NCBI RefSeq assembly: GCF_038396765.1
Contig: NZ_CP150096.1
Location: 601,501-665,500, forward strand
DNA length: 64,000 nucleotides
Direction: 5' to 3'
Origin: Chitinophaga caseinilytica
GTDB taxonomy: Bacteria > Bacteroidota > Bacteroidia > Chitinophagales > Chitinophagaceae
The position numbers and the translations under genes were made by a program. The notes beneath the pieces are model-generated. The model made no database searches, was not told the DNA's origin, and worked only from the letters and a program-made list of their open reading frames with translations. This document shows positions 25,527-34,201 of the stretch, one piece after another (positions within the stretch are counted from its first letter, which is position 1; each line of letters begins with the position of its first letter).

Positions 25527-26459
25527 TCATCCCCCGAACCCGTCCAACATGTCCAGCGAAGGCACGAAAAACAACGTACCTGTTTGCGCCGTACTGAAAT
25601 CCAGGATCCGGTCGTAATTGCCTGGAGGATTACCGATGAACATATTCGTCAGCATCTTTTCCACGGTTGAAAACGTACTGGCATAGCAAATGAAATAAGT
25701 CCCCATTTCATTGGAAGAAACGTTGCCGAATGGCATATTGTCGCGCACGACCTTGAAATCGTCGCCGACATTGGCCAGCGCGATGTGCGAATTTTTCGGT
25801 TTCACGTCGTCGTCCATTTCGATGTCATTTTCCTTCGACCGGCCGATCACTTTTTCCTGCTCTTCGACGGGCAGCGATTTCCAGGCGGCGAGATCATGCA
25901 GGTATTTTTGTACGAAAAGATAGCTCCCGCCTTTGTAGGCCGAATCCTCCTCTCCTACCACCGCAAAAAATTCACGGTCCGCTCCATGCGGATTCTCCGT
26001 TCCGTCCACAAATCCCAGGATAGACCGGCTGTCCCAATACCGGAAGCCCTGCACTTCCACGGCGCAATCAGCGATTTCTTTCATGTGCGCGGAAATGACC
26101 GAAGTCATGTCGTAGGCAAGGCTTTTCTCATCCGCCCGAATATGAAAATGCAGGTCGCCCTTTGTGGAAATAGCCGCATGCTTGCTACCGGCAATGGTTT
26201 CAAAGTTTTTCAGTTCGCGCGGCAGTGGTTGGGGAAGGCCCAGTTTCAGCCAGGCGTCGTACCCGATCCCCAGCACGCAGCTCGCTTTTGCATCGGGGAA
26301 ACGGTCGAGGGCGGAATTATTGAGATTGATCACCAGGGCACAGATCCTTCGGAAAACGGCGGTTACTTTTTCCGCCGGAACGTTTTCCCTGAAGTTCCAA
26401 ACCAGGAACCAGGTATTATTGTTGGGATAGTCGGTAACATTTTGCGTGTGTACGGTCAT
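25527..26459 (-). CDS. Dyp-type heme peroxidase
   Basis: 310 residues from the ATG at 26459. The GXXDG motif is GFVDGTENP (Asp152), the proximal heme histidine is in KNSHIALANV (His224), and the distal arginine is in KVVRDNMPFGN (Arg238). Dye-decolorising peroxidases use hydrogen peroxide to oxidise bulky substrates or act on heme. There is no Tat or Sec signal and no encapsulin gene beside it, so it is probably cytoplasmic. The open frame extends to 26519 upstream, but MTVHTQNVTDYPNNNTWFLV is the natural start. Confidence 0.94.
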   Translation of the reverse strand: MTVHTQNVTDYPNNNTWFLVWNFRENVPAEKVTAVFRRICALVINLNNSALDRFPDAKASCVLGIGYDAWLKLGLPQPLPRELKNFETIAGSKHAAISTKGDLHFHIRADEKSLAYDMTSVISAHMKEIADCAVEVQGFRYWDSRSILGFVDGTENPHGADREFFAVVGEEDSAYKGGSYLFVQKYLHDLAAWKSLPVEEQEKVIGRSKENDIEMDDDVKPKNSHIALANVGDDFKVVRDNMPFGNVSSNEMGTYFICYASTFSTVEKMLTNMFIGNPPGNYDRILDFSTAQTGTLFFVPSLDMLDGFGG

Positions 26460-26545
26460 GGGCAAGTCCGGATTATGCGAAAATGAATGTACGAAAGTAT
26501 GGGGATTTAAATGGAACATCCTGCCGGGAAACGGCCACTACCAGG

Positions 26546-26582
26546 CATAAAAAAAGGCCTGTTCGCAACAGGCCCTTTTATG
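26546..26582 (-). terminator. Terminator of the YegP-like gene
   Basis: On the minus strand, AAAAGGGCCTGTT / AACAGGCCTTTTTT with a GCG loop lies about 20 bases past the stop at 26603. Confidence 0.88.
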
Positions 26583-26602
26583 TGGAAAATCCAGATATTG
26601 TA

Positions 26603-26938
26603 TTATGCCGCCGACTGATCGTCCACCTCGCCATCGGGCGCATTTTTCTTCACCGAATCGATCCCGCCGTCGCGGCTCGCTTCCGAGGAATATTGCTGGC
26701 TGGTGCCGATGATCTGGCCGTTGGCAGCTTTGAGGTTGAAGTAGAATTTCCCGCCGGCGTTCGTTTTCCGCTCGAAACGCTCGTCTTGCCGGGCATTGTT
26801 GCGAACGGAATCGATACCGTTCTGACAGGCTGCTTTGGAAGAATATCCTTCGCTGGTGAGGATAACTTCGCCGTTTCCGGCTTTCAGATTGAACTGAAAT
26901 TCTCCGTTCGATCTTTTGGTGATGACAAATTTACTCAT
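26603..26938 (-). CDS. YegP/DUF1508 family protein with two repeats
   Basis: 111 residues made of two copies of the DUF1508 unit: residues 1-48 (FVITKRSNGEFQFNLKAGNGEVILTSE..) and 52-100 (FERKTNAGGKFYFNLKAANGQIIGTSQ..), each with FNLKAxNGxxI and a following IDSVxxNA. The function of the family is unknown; it is a small soluble protein. The short acidic C-terminal tail is DGEVDDQSAA. It has its own terminator. Confidence 0.92.
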   Translation of the reverse strand: MSKFVITKRSNGEFQFNLKAGNGEVILTSEGYSSKAACQNGIDSVRNNARQDERFERKTNAGGKFYFNLKAANGQIIGTSQQYSSEASRDGGIDSVKKNAPDGEVDDQSAA

Positions 26939-27043
26939 AGGATGTTGTTTTAGTTGATTCGAAAGTTAATAAAAATAAACAATCATTGCTACTGACATAA
27001 GGTTGTCTCACCCCATTATTTATTTGCATCAAAATTAGTTCCC

Positions 27044-27664
27044 ATGGAAAAAATGGACCTTGCAAAAAAGTTCAAAACCTATTACAACGCCGTTTCCAAA
27101 CCGGAAATCGTGGACTTCGGCCCGGCGCAATACCTTTCCCTGACGGGCTCCGGCGACCCTTCCGGCGAAGCGTTCGCCGCCAACATCGCCACCCTCTATC
27201 CAGTGGCCTATGCCATTAAATTCCGCTGTAAAACGCGTGAAAACGACTTTACCGTAGCCAAACTCGAGGGACAGTGGTGGTTCGACATGGACGCCCATCC
27301 CGGCCTTACGATGGCGGATGCGCCGGCCAGGGTGCCGCGGAGCGAATGGTCGTACCGGTTGCTCATCCGGCTTCCCGATTTCGTAACGGAAGAAGATGTT
27401 GCCGCCGGTATTGCCGCGGCGTCGAAAAAAGGGGTAGAAAAAGCGAAAGACGTACGGTTGTTTCGCATGCATGAAGGGAAATCGCTGCAGATGCTGCATA
27501 AAGGGCCGTTTAGCCGTGAAGGTGAGTCGCTGCAGGTGATGCATGAGTACATGGTGGCTCAAAACCTTTCCCACAACGGGCTACATCACGAAATCTACCT
27601 TTCTGACTTCCGGAAAACCGCCCCGGAGAAATTGAAAACGATTTTGCGGGAGCCGGTCAAATAA
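27044..27664 (+). CDS. GyrI-like small-molecule-binding domain protein
   Basis: 206 residues with the pattern of the GyrI-like/SOUL-type ligand-binding fold seen in Bacteroidota: IVDFGPAQYLSLTGSGDPSG, TLYPVAYAIKFRCK, GQWWFD, WSYRLLIRLPDFVTEEDV and GLHHEIYLSDFRKTAPEKLKTILREPVK. Similar proteins bind small hydrophobic molecules or act as antidotes for DNA gyrase, but the specific role is unknown. It converges with the Glu-Q-RS gene and the two coding ends overlap by eight bases (27657-27664). Confidence 0.85.
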   Translation: MEKMDLAKKFKTYYNAVSKPEIVDFGPAQYLSLTGSGDPSGEAFAANIATLYPVAYAIKFRCKTRENDFTVAKLEGQWWFDMDAHPGLTMADAPARVPRSEWSYRLLIRLPDFVTEEDVAAGIAAASKKGVEKAKDVRLFRMHEGKSLQMLHKGPFSREGESLQVMHEYMVAQNLSHNGLHHEIYLSDFRKTAPEKLKTILREPVK

Positions 27665-28580
27665 TTCGATCATCCGCTCCTTCCCGCTGCAGGAGCCAAT
27701 TTCCCAGTTCCAGTACATTTTGTGGCCTTGCGCCGGGGTCGATCATCCTGGCTGCTGCGGTACAGATTTCGGCGGGCGACATCCCCTGTTCGCGCATGAA
27801 CCGGATGGAAGTGTCTCCTGCGGATTTGGAGAGTTTGTGGCCCGAAGGGCCTTCCAGCAGGGGGTGATGCCAGAAAACGGTCTGCGGGAACGGATTGGGC
27901 GGCAACAGCGACGCGAGATAGAGTTGGCCGAGGGTCGAAGGCAAAAGGTCTTCGCCCCTCACCACCAGGTTTACCCCGAATTGGAGATCGTCGGCCACGG
28001 AAGCCAGCTGGTACGCGGGCTCTCCGTTTTTCTTGCGCACCACGAAGTCGTACATGGAAGGCGGTAGCCGCATGGGTGGGCGCTTCTTCCCGATGGATCG
28101 CATGGGAATGATCGCATCCGGGCTGGTGATGAGCCGCCAGGCTACGCCTGGTTGATCGAGCGGGATGTTTTTATGGCGGCAGGTGCCTGGGTAGTTGCCG
28201 TCTACCAGTTGCGTGCGTGAGCAATCGCAGGCGAAGAGGTGGCCTCCTGCGCGGAGGGCGTCCAGGAATTCGGCGTAGCGCGCCATCCGCAGGGATTGGG
28301 ACCAGTTGCCGGTGAAGTCTTCCGGATCGCGGGGGCCCTGGTGCCAGGGGATGTGCATGTGGTGGAGGGTATCGAAAATGTCCTGGAGGTACGCGGGGCG
28401 GAGGCGGTCGCGGTCGAGATCGTCGATACGGAGGAGGACCTTGGCATGTAAACGGTCTGCCAGAGCAATGGTGGCGGCGAACGACAGCAGGTTGCCCACA
28501 TGCAGGAATCCGCTGGGCGTGGGGGCCAGTCGGGTGAGGCGGGGTGCCTGGGCGATGTGGGAAGTGTCGGAAAGCGGCAT
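27657..28580 (-). CDS. gluQ: Glutamyl-Q tRNA(Asp) synthetase (YadB type)
   Basis: 307 residues, a GluRS-like catalytic domain without the anticodon-binding part, as in GluQ-RS. It has LAPTPSGFLHVGN (HIGH type, near residue 18), the zinc site CDCSRTQL...YPGTCRHK that marks the YadB family, and the KMSKS-type loop GHKLSKSAGDT. Such enzymes attach glutamate to the queuosine base at position 34 of tRNA-Asp. The tRNA-Asp(GTC) gene lies 62 bases away in the divergent direction, so enzyme and substrate share an intergenic region. The family call is strong; activity is inferred. Confidence 0.92.
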   Translation of the reverse strand: MPLSDTSHIAQAPRLTRLAPTPSGFLHVGNLLSFAATIALADRLHAKVLLRIDDLDRDRLRPAYLQDIFDTLHHMHIPWHQGPRDPEDFTGNWSQSLRMARYAEFLDALRAGGHLFACDCSRTQLVDGNYPGTCRHKNIPLDQPGVAWRLITSPDAIIPMRSIGKKRPPMRLPPSMYDFVVRKKNGEPAYQLASVADDLQFGVNLVVRGEDLLPSTLGQLYLASLLPPNPFPQTVFWHHPLLEGPSGHKLSKSAGDTSIRFMREQGMSPAEICTAAARMIDPGARPQNVLELGNWLLQREGADDRII

Positions 28581-28592
28581 AAAAAAAATGAT

Positions 28593-28624
28593 TTGTAAAA
28601 TTACGGGACTTGTCGCTATATTTG
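28593..28624 (+). promoter_or_regulatory. Promoter of tRNA-Asp
   Basis: TTG (28593-28595), 21 bases, TATATTTG (28617-28624), followed by GCAACCC as in the tRNA-Ser promoter. Confidence 0.75.
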
Positions 28625-28642
28625 CAACCCGGTTAACGGAAT

Positions 28643-28716
28643 GGATCGGTAGTTCAGTCGGTTAGAATGCCGCCCTGTCACGGCGGAGGTCGCGGGTTCG
28701 AGTCCCGTCCGGTCCG
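28643..28716 (+). tRNA. tRNA-Asp (anticodon GTC)
   Basis: 74 bases. Acceptor GGATCGG / CCGGTCC, anticodon loop CTGTCAC (GTC, with G34 the site of queuosine), T-arm CGGGTTCGAGTCCCG, discriminator G, CCA not encoded. It lies next to the gluQ gene. Confidence 0.96.
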
Positions 28717-28730
28717 CACGATTTAGAAGA

Positions 28731-28757
28731 GACCCGCGCTAGGCGCGGGTTTTCTGT
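28731..28757 (+). terminator. Terminator after tRNA-Asp
   Basis: ACCCGCG / CGCGGGT stem with a CTAGG loop followed by T residues. Confidence 0.85.
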
Positions 28758-28812
28758 TTTTAGTCGAGTATTTAGTCGAGTTCCCTTTTGTTTTCAATGT
28801 TCTTTACGGAGG

Positions 28813-29129
28813 TTAACAATTCATCTGAAATAAATAACATTTACAAACCTGCTTTTTAAATACCTGCTTTAGCATTTCAAAAAGCAGAAGTTCTGCAATA
28901 CTGCAATACCGCCGTTCTTCCTCGTCGGCTGTGCGGGGATCTTTGTAAAATGCGCCGATGAGGTGCCGTTCAAATACGGCGGCGCTTCCCAGGTTAAGTC
29001 CCTTTCAATTACGGTATCGATTTCCTGCTTTCCGATTAACCAGTCAACAATTGCCGAGCTTAAGCCCTTACTGAACGAGGCGCTCCTCCGGGCGCTGGAA
29101 ATGATGTGCAAAGCTGTCTTCTTCATCAT
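28813..29129 (-). pseudogene. Frameshifted hypothetical gene next to tRNA-Asp
   Basis: Two frames together look like one protein. The ATG at 29129 opens ..GLSSAIVDWLIGKQEIDTVIER.., which then loses sense, while the next frame reads ..AAVFERHLIGAFYKDPRTADEEERRY.. and ends at a TAA at 28813. One extra G in the GGG run at 29000-29002 joins them into about 105 residues. No family was recognised. The surrounding 28760-29405 stretch is A/T-rich and holds nothing else I can support, apart from the repeated TTTAGTCGAG at about 28760-28780. Confidence 0.5.
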
Positions 29130-29405
29130 AACATTCTTTGTTTATTTCCATATTGAATGAATATTCCTGATGGGGACACGGATACCCTATATTATTTACT
29201 TAATGCATCAGGCGCGGATCTGGCTAATTATTCTATTGATAATCAACATTATCGACTGCACATTTCAGCTAACCCCAATCATTTTGAATTGACCCTGAAA
29301 TTGCTTAACTTTCAAGTAGTTATAACAACCTCATCTCTCCGTACTTCCTCCTCCACTTTTTTAGCCTTATCCTATACATTCTTCACCTCTAAGAAAATTT
29401 CTTTT

Positions 29406-29981
29406 ATGAGAAAGATGTATCTCTTCGCGGTCATTGCATTGGCAACAGCCTGCAATACCGGCACCGACAAAACGAAGTCGGAAGCTGAAAAGGAACCTGT
29501 AACCGAACCGGTAAAAAAGGAGGTCGTTAATTATCCTTTCACGCCGGATTACTCTTCCGATTTTGAAATCGGCGATCCCAGGAACGCAATGACGCTCCTC
29601 AACATGTACAAGAACTGGGACAACAACACCATGAACAATTCAAAGGACTATTTCGCACAAACAGACACTATGATCTTTTCCGATGGTTCTATGTTTACCG
29701 GGAACCGGGACAGTCTTATCCTGATGGCTAACAACGTGAGGCGGCAAATGGGCACGGTGGTTGATTCTGTGCATGCCTGGGTACCGCTCAGGAGCAGGGA
29801 TCATAATGAGGAATGGGTATTGATATGGACCCGTGAGATTTCAACAGATGCCAAAGGACGGAAATCAACTAAAGAACTGCATGAAATATGGAGGTTTGAT
29901 AAAGATGGCAAGATCAACCTGATGTACCAATACGAGCAGCAGCCTCCCAAAATGCCGCCTCCTCCGCCGAAAAAGAAATAA
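29406..29981 (+). CDS. Lipoprotein with NTF2/SnoaL-like domain
   Basis: 191 residues from the ATG at 29406; the upstream open frame to 29157 has no good start. The signal peptide ends in a lipobox (ALATACNTG, Cys at about residue 16), followed by a charged linker. The body (YSSDFEIGDPRNAMTLLNMYKNWDNN, DTMIFSDGSMFTGNRDSL, EIWRFDKDGKINLMYQYEQ) has the cone-shaped NTF2-like pattern common in Bacteroidota secreted proteins. The tail is a Pro stretch then lysines (MPPPPPKKK). A ligand-binding or polyketide-cyclase-like role is possible but unproven. Confidence 0.82.
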   Translation: MRKMYLFAVIALATACNTGTDKTKSEAEKEPVTEPVKKEVVNYPFTPDYSSDFEIGDPRNAMTLLNMYKNWDNNTMNNSKDYFAQTDTMIFSDGSMFTGNRDSLILMANNVRRQMGTVVDSVHAWVPLRSRDHNEEWVLIWTREISTDAKGRKSTKELHEIWRFDKDGKINLMYQYEQQPPKMPPPPPKKK

Positions 29982-30026
29982 TTGCATGACAGTGCGCTAA
30001 CGGCGTTAATTATCAGGCTTTAATGC

Positions 30027-30056
30027 AGGAAGGTACGGTTGACCGTACCTTCCTCA
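30027..30056 (+). terminator. Inverted repeat after the lipoprotein gene
   Basis: AGGAAGGTACGGT / ACCGTACCTTCCT is a strong hairpin between this gene and the convergent one, but it lacks a clear T run, so its role as a terminator is uncertain. Confidence 0.6.
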
Positions 30057-30081
30057 TTCATCCGGTGTAGAAACAGACAGC

Positions 30082-31352
30082 TTATAATTTTCTTTTTATC
30101 CTGAACTGGCCGGATATTTCTTTCTTTGGAGGGTTGTAACTACCATCCTGGTACCATACTTCAGCGGTAAATTTACCCTCCACATAACCTCCAACTGCAT
30201 CGTACCGTGTAATGGTTACCCCCCGGAAGAATGTTGTAATTCGCAGGTTGGACAGGGCGTTTTGCTGGTAACCCAGTCCCATTCTTCCGTTCCTCCAATG
30301 TGCATATAGCTTTGATCGTCATCCAGTCCGTAAGGGTAGGAGCGTTGCCCGAAAGAATCTCCCAACAACCGGATCAGGATAAACTGACCTCCGCTCATTT
30401 CCGCATTGATGTAAAAGTTATCCGCTTCCATTTTGAGACATTCATTAGTAGTGCAATCAGCTGATTTGTTTTTGTAGACGATGCCATCCATTGTATAGAC
30501 CAGGAATTCGTCTTCCATAACAGTCAGGGGAACGGTCAGGATGGCCTGCCTGCTGTAATCTTTCTTCGCCGTATTCCAGACGGGAACGTAAACACTCACC
30601 AGCTCCGGGTTTACGGCAGACAGTGCGGTGGGAGCGGTATACAAGCAATTGATACCGTCCGGCTTCAGTTTCCCTGCGCCCGCGCCCATTTTCCATTGTA
30701 TACGCGGTATCTGCGACCGGATATTGTATTCTACATACGCTCCAATCGGCGGATCTTTTTCCAGCGAGTTAAGCAATATTTCATGATACATCAGCTTTAA
30801 ATGCGCCTGCTCACCAACTATTAACTCACTGCGATCCGTTTCTATTTTTAGGGATTCAACGTAAGTCCAGTCACTAAAATGGGTGGTATGTGCCGTAAGC
30901 GTACGTGCAGCCTCGTCCCTTTCCGTATCCATGACCATCCGGAAGAAGCCGGTCGAATCCTGGTATGCCAGGTGCAGCAGGTCAGGAGCGGTGCCGGCGG
31001 TTTCCGATGCCTCGTACCTGAATACAACTATTACCGGCTTTTTGAATTGAATATGCTCCGGCAGTAGTCTGAATGCGTTACGGGATGATCCGGTTAATGT
31101 GTTTTCAATGGGTTGAATGCTGAAATTGACGGGTGTGCTGACAGCTCCCGCTGGGATGACCAGTTGCACACCGTTTGCCTGCAATGTACCGCCACCGGTG
31201 CCAATGGTTTTGGTTACGGCCGGTCCCACTATGACACCGGCGTTTCTTTTAACCGGTTTGATAACCTGGTCCTCAATTTCAGCCGGCGACTTTTTACAGG
31301 CCATGAACAATGAGATGAATGTCAATAAAAGGAATGAATGAATTAGCTTCAT
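30082..31352 (-). pseudogene. Putative lipoprotein with ZU5-like N-terminal region, broken by one base
   Basis: The ATG at 31352 opens a lipoprotein (MKLIHSFLLLTFISLFMACKKS, lipobox Cys19) with a ZU5/Ig-like region (TIGTGGGTLQANGVQLVIPAGAVSTPVNFSI). The frame stops at 30216 after 378 residues (ELQHSSGG then TAA). An overlapping frame continues to 30082 (VTITRYDAVGGYVEGKFTAEVWYQDG..IKRKL). One extra G in the G6 run at 30219-30224 joins them into about 423 residues ending in a beta-rich domain often found at the end of such lipoproteins. Either a sequencing error or a real single-base loss. Function unknown. Confidence 0.8.
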
Positions 31353-31564
31353 AAAATGCGTGCTTGTGTTTTTTTCGGGGTAAATACCGGATGCAAAGGA
31401 AAATAAAAGGCGGACAGGTGAAATTTGGTTGATGCGCGAATTGTAACTTCCGATGCCTGAATTGTAATAAACACTGCCGGCATTGTATTTACCATCGGCG
31501 CAGTGCCAGCCTTACAAGGGGAAGAGGTTACAAACTATCTTCTTTTCCCTATTTTTGCCGTGAC

Positions 31565-32649
31565 ATGGCAAAACAAACCGTTTTCAGTCTGACCAATGCA
31601 CTGCGTGGCAACAAGCTTACCCGTTATGACGTAAGCGTACTATTTATCGTGTTGCCTTATTACTTTATCATTGCAATGCTCATCTGGGGGAAGGAGTATG
31701 TGACCGATCCGGGCGTTTTCCTTACAACCACAGCCATCATATTGGGCGTTTGGCCCGCATCCTGGTTTATACATTCAAAAGCAGGGTACATTATCCGGAG
31801 CTTTTTCCTGAAGTAAACCAGACAAGCCCGCGTGTATTGGTAACCCTGGCCATCTTTATACCCATAACCATTTTCATAAACTATCTTATTCTGGTGATGT
31901 GTTGCAGTGCGGCAGGGCGGCCGTATATGCCTGAAAAATTCGGTAGCATATCTTTAGCTGGTATAATATTGAATATTATTGCCACCGCTGTATTCGAAGG
32001 CACTTACCTGTTAAAGAAATGGAAAGCATCGCTCATTGAAGCCGAGAAGTCAAAGAAGGCCTCCCTGCAAAGTGAGCTGGACAATCTGAAATCACAGGTG
32101 AATCCTCATTTCCTGTTCAACTCCCTGAATTCATTATCCGCCCTCATTTCCGAAGACCAGCAGAAAGCAGAAGAATTTTTATATGAAATGTGCAAGGTAT
32201 ACCGCTACCTGCTACAGAACAACGAACATGAGCTTACCGCCATACATGTGGAAGCCGCGTTTCTGAAGTCTTACTATTATTTGCTTAAAACAAGGTATGA
32301 ATCTGCCATCCAACTGGATATTGACATTCCAGATCAATACAGTAATTGGCAGATCCCGCCTTTCACGCTGCAGATGCTGGTCGAAAATGCGGTGAAGCAT
32401 AACGTAATTATGGAATCCAATCCCCTTATTATCCAGGTATATACCAACGATAACGAAGAGTTGGTTGTCCGTAATAACCAGCAGGCGAAATCAGTTTCCG
32501 TACAGTCTAACAAAATAGGGCTAAAGAACATTCAACGCAAATACCAGCTACTGTCTCAACGCAGTGTTGCCATAGCGCCGGGCGACCAATATTTTACCGT
32601 AACGCTTCCCCTGATTAATCCCGCTACTTATGAAAGTAATAATCATTGA
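31565..32649 (+). pseudogene. LytS-type sensor histidine kinase, broken by one base
   Basis: Two overlapping frames (31565-31816 and 31750-32649) form one kinase. The first gives membrane helices (LFIVLPYYFIIAMLIW, VFLTTTAIILGVWPASW). The second gives two more helices, a coiled coil (LIEAEKSKKASLQSELDNLKSQ), the HisKA_7TM/LytS phosphoacceptor motif VNPHFLFNSLNSLSAL, and the ATP site LVENAVKHN. One extra A in the run at 31777-31780 gives a continuous protein of about 361 residues. It overlaps the LytTR regulator at 32630, so the pair form one transcript. Whether the break is real decides if the system works. Confidence 0.85.
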
Positions 32650-33409
32650 AGATGAAAATCTCGCAATTAAAAGACTGATAAAAATGATTGCCGGGACAGA
32701 CAATAACATTGAAATTATTGCCACGCTCCGGAGCATATCAGAAAGCGTAAACTGGCTGAAAGCACATCCGGCGCCGGAATTGATATTTATGGATATTGAG
32801 CTGGCAGACGGGCAGTGCTTCGAGATCTTCAACCAGGTTACAGTGAACAGTCCGGTTATCTTCACTACTTCATACGACCAGTACATGCTGCGGGCGTTTG
32901 AAGTGAACAGTCTGGACTACCTCCTGAAGCCTGTAGAACCCGAAAGACTGGTAAAGGCATTAAACAAGCACAAAACCCTTCAGTCACATTATGCCAGTCG
33001 AACTTCGCCCAATTTGAACGTTGCCCGGTTGCTGAATGACCTTCGGGAGAACCTTGACAAACATCAGTATCGCAAACGGTTCCTCGTAAAATCCGGGAAT
33101 AAACTGGTAAGCATACAAACGGAAGATATCGCTTATTTCTTCCGGGAAGGCAGGATCACATTTTTCAAAACTTTCACCAACAGTAAGTATATAACTGATT
33201 ATACGCTGGAAGAACTGCAGGAAGAAATGCTTGATCCGGCTGATTTCTACAGGATCAACCGCTCAACGTTAGTATCCATAAAATCCGTCAAAACAATAGA
33301 GAACTTCCCGGGAAACAGGCTGCACCTGGATCTTGTCCCCGCTTTTGACAAAGATTCCGTTGTAAGCAGGGAAAAGGTATCAGCTTTCAAAGACTGGATT
33401 GGCAAATAG
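32630..33409 (+). CDS. LytTR family response regulator
   Basis: 259 residues. A receiver domain (about 1-120) has acidic MKVIIIEDEN, phosphoacceptor Asp55 in IFMDIELAD, TSYDQY and the conserved Lys in YLLKPVEP. The LytTR DNA-binding domain (about 145-255) starts FLVKSGNKLVSIQTEDIAYFFREG and has FYRINRSTLVSIKSV. It overlaps the upstream kinase gene by 20 bases, a typical coupled LytS/LytTR pair. The regulator is intact although the kinase frame is broken. Targets are not evident; neighbouring lipoproteins are candidates. Confidence 0.93.
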   Translation: MKVIIIEDENLAIKRLIKMIAGTDNNIEIIATLRSISESVNWLKAHPAPELIFMDIELADGQCFEIFNQVTVNSPVIFTTSYDQYMLRAFEVNSLDYLLKPVEPERLVKALNKHKTLQSHYASRTSPNLNVARLLNDLRENLDKHQYRKRFLVKSGNKLVSIQTEDIAYFFREGRITFFKTFTNSKYITDYTLEELQEEMLDPADFYRINRSTLVSIKSVKTIENFPGNRLHLDLVPAFDKDSVVSREKVSAFKDWIGK

Positions 33410-33534
33410 CACCGTTCCCATTTAAGCACAGATTTCCACGGTTGGCTCGCTACAACTTACGACTCCGTCATCCTCCTCCTGCGGCTAAGTTTGTAATGAA
33501 ATAATTTTGCGCATCAACTAACGTGGAAACAAAT

Positions 33535-34110
33535 ATGAACAGATTAATCCCGGCTTCAGCATTTGCAGCGTGCTCTTTAATAGTGTTGCTTTTTTCCTGC
33601 AATTCAGTTAATAATGATCCCCCCGGCGGAGTGGCTTCAGATTCCGCCGCCCTGGTAAATCGGGGAGCATACCTGGTCACCATCGGGGGATGTAATGATT
33701 GCCATTCTCCCAAGCGGATGGGTAAAATGGGGCCTGAAGTAATTCCGGAGACACAACTTTCCGGCTACCCTTCCAGCCGCCCCCTTGCGGCCTTTGACAC
33801 AGCGCTGGCTAAAAAAGGCATCGCGCAGTTCAATGAAGATATGACGGCCGCCGCAGGGCCATGGGGTATTAGTTTCGCTTTAAATATCACCAGCGATGTA
33901 AGCGGCATCGGCAACTGGACCCCTGAGAATTTTAAAACCGCCATGCGGCATGGTAAACTGAAAGGAGCTGAAAAAGGCCGCACACTGCTTCCCCCAATGC
34001 CCTGGACAAACTATACGCAAATGACCGATGAAGATCTCAATGCCATATTCAGTTATCTGAAACAAACAAAACCCGTTAAGAACTTCCCCCCGGTACCGCA
34101 GCATTTTTAG
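33535..34110 (+). CDS. Lipoprotein c-type cytochrome
   Basis: 191 residues from the ATG at 33535 (a GTG at 33523 would add four). A lipoprotein signal ends LLFSCNS (Cys19). A mono-heme site GGCNDCHSPK (CXXCH, near residue 60) is followed by NWTPENFKTAMRHGKLKGAEKGRTLLPPMPW, whose methionine is a plausible axial ligand, and a terminal cytochrome helix DEDLNAIFSYLKQTKP. This is the layout of short cytochrome c proteins in Bacteroidota periplasm or outer membrane. It has no obvious redox partner next to it. A TAATTTTG box lies at 33502-33509. Confidence 0.9.
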   Translation: MNRLIPASAFAACSLIVLLFSCNSVNNDPPGGVASDSAALVNRGAYLVTIGGCNDCHSPKRMGKMGPEVIPETQLSGYPSSRPLAAFDTALAKKGIAQFNEDMTAAAGPWGISFALNITSDVSGIGNWTPENFKTAMRHGKLKGAEKGRTLLPPMPWTNYTQMTDEDLNAIFSYLKQTKPVKNFPPVPQHF

Positions 34111-34201
34111 CAGAAAGGCCTTCGTATGAAGGCCTTTCAACCCGGATTTTGCCGCTTCCCATGAAACTATGTATCTTAGGGCAGCCCCAATCAAACAACT
34201 T

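Noticed and set aside
28757..28785. Direct repeat TTTAGTCGAG as an integration site
   Set aside because: It does not match the tRNA 3' end and there is no matching copy at the far end of the A/T-rich stretch.
29157..29405. Extended N-terminus of the lipoprotein at 29406
   Set aside because: It would put 83 residues before a clear signal peptide.
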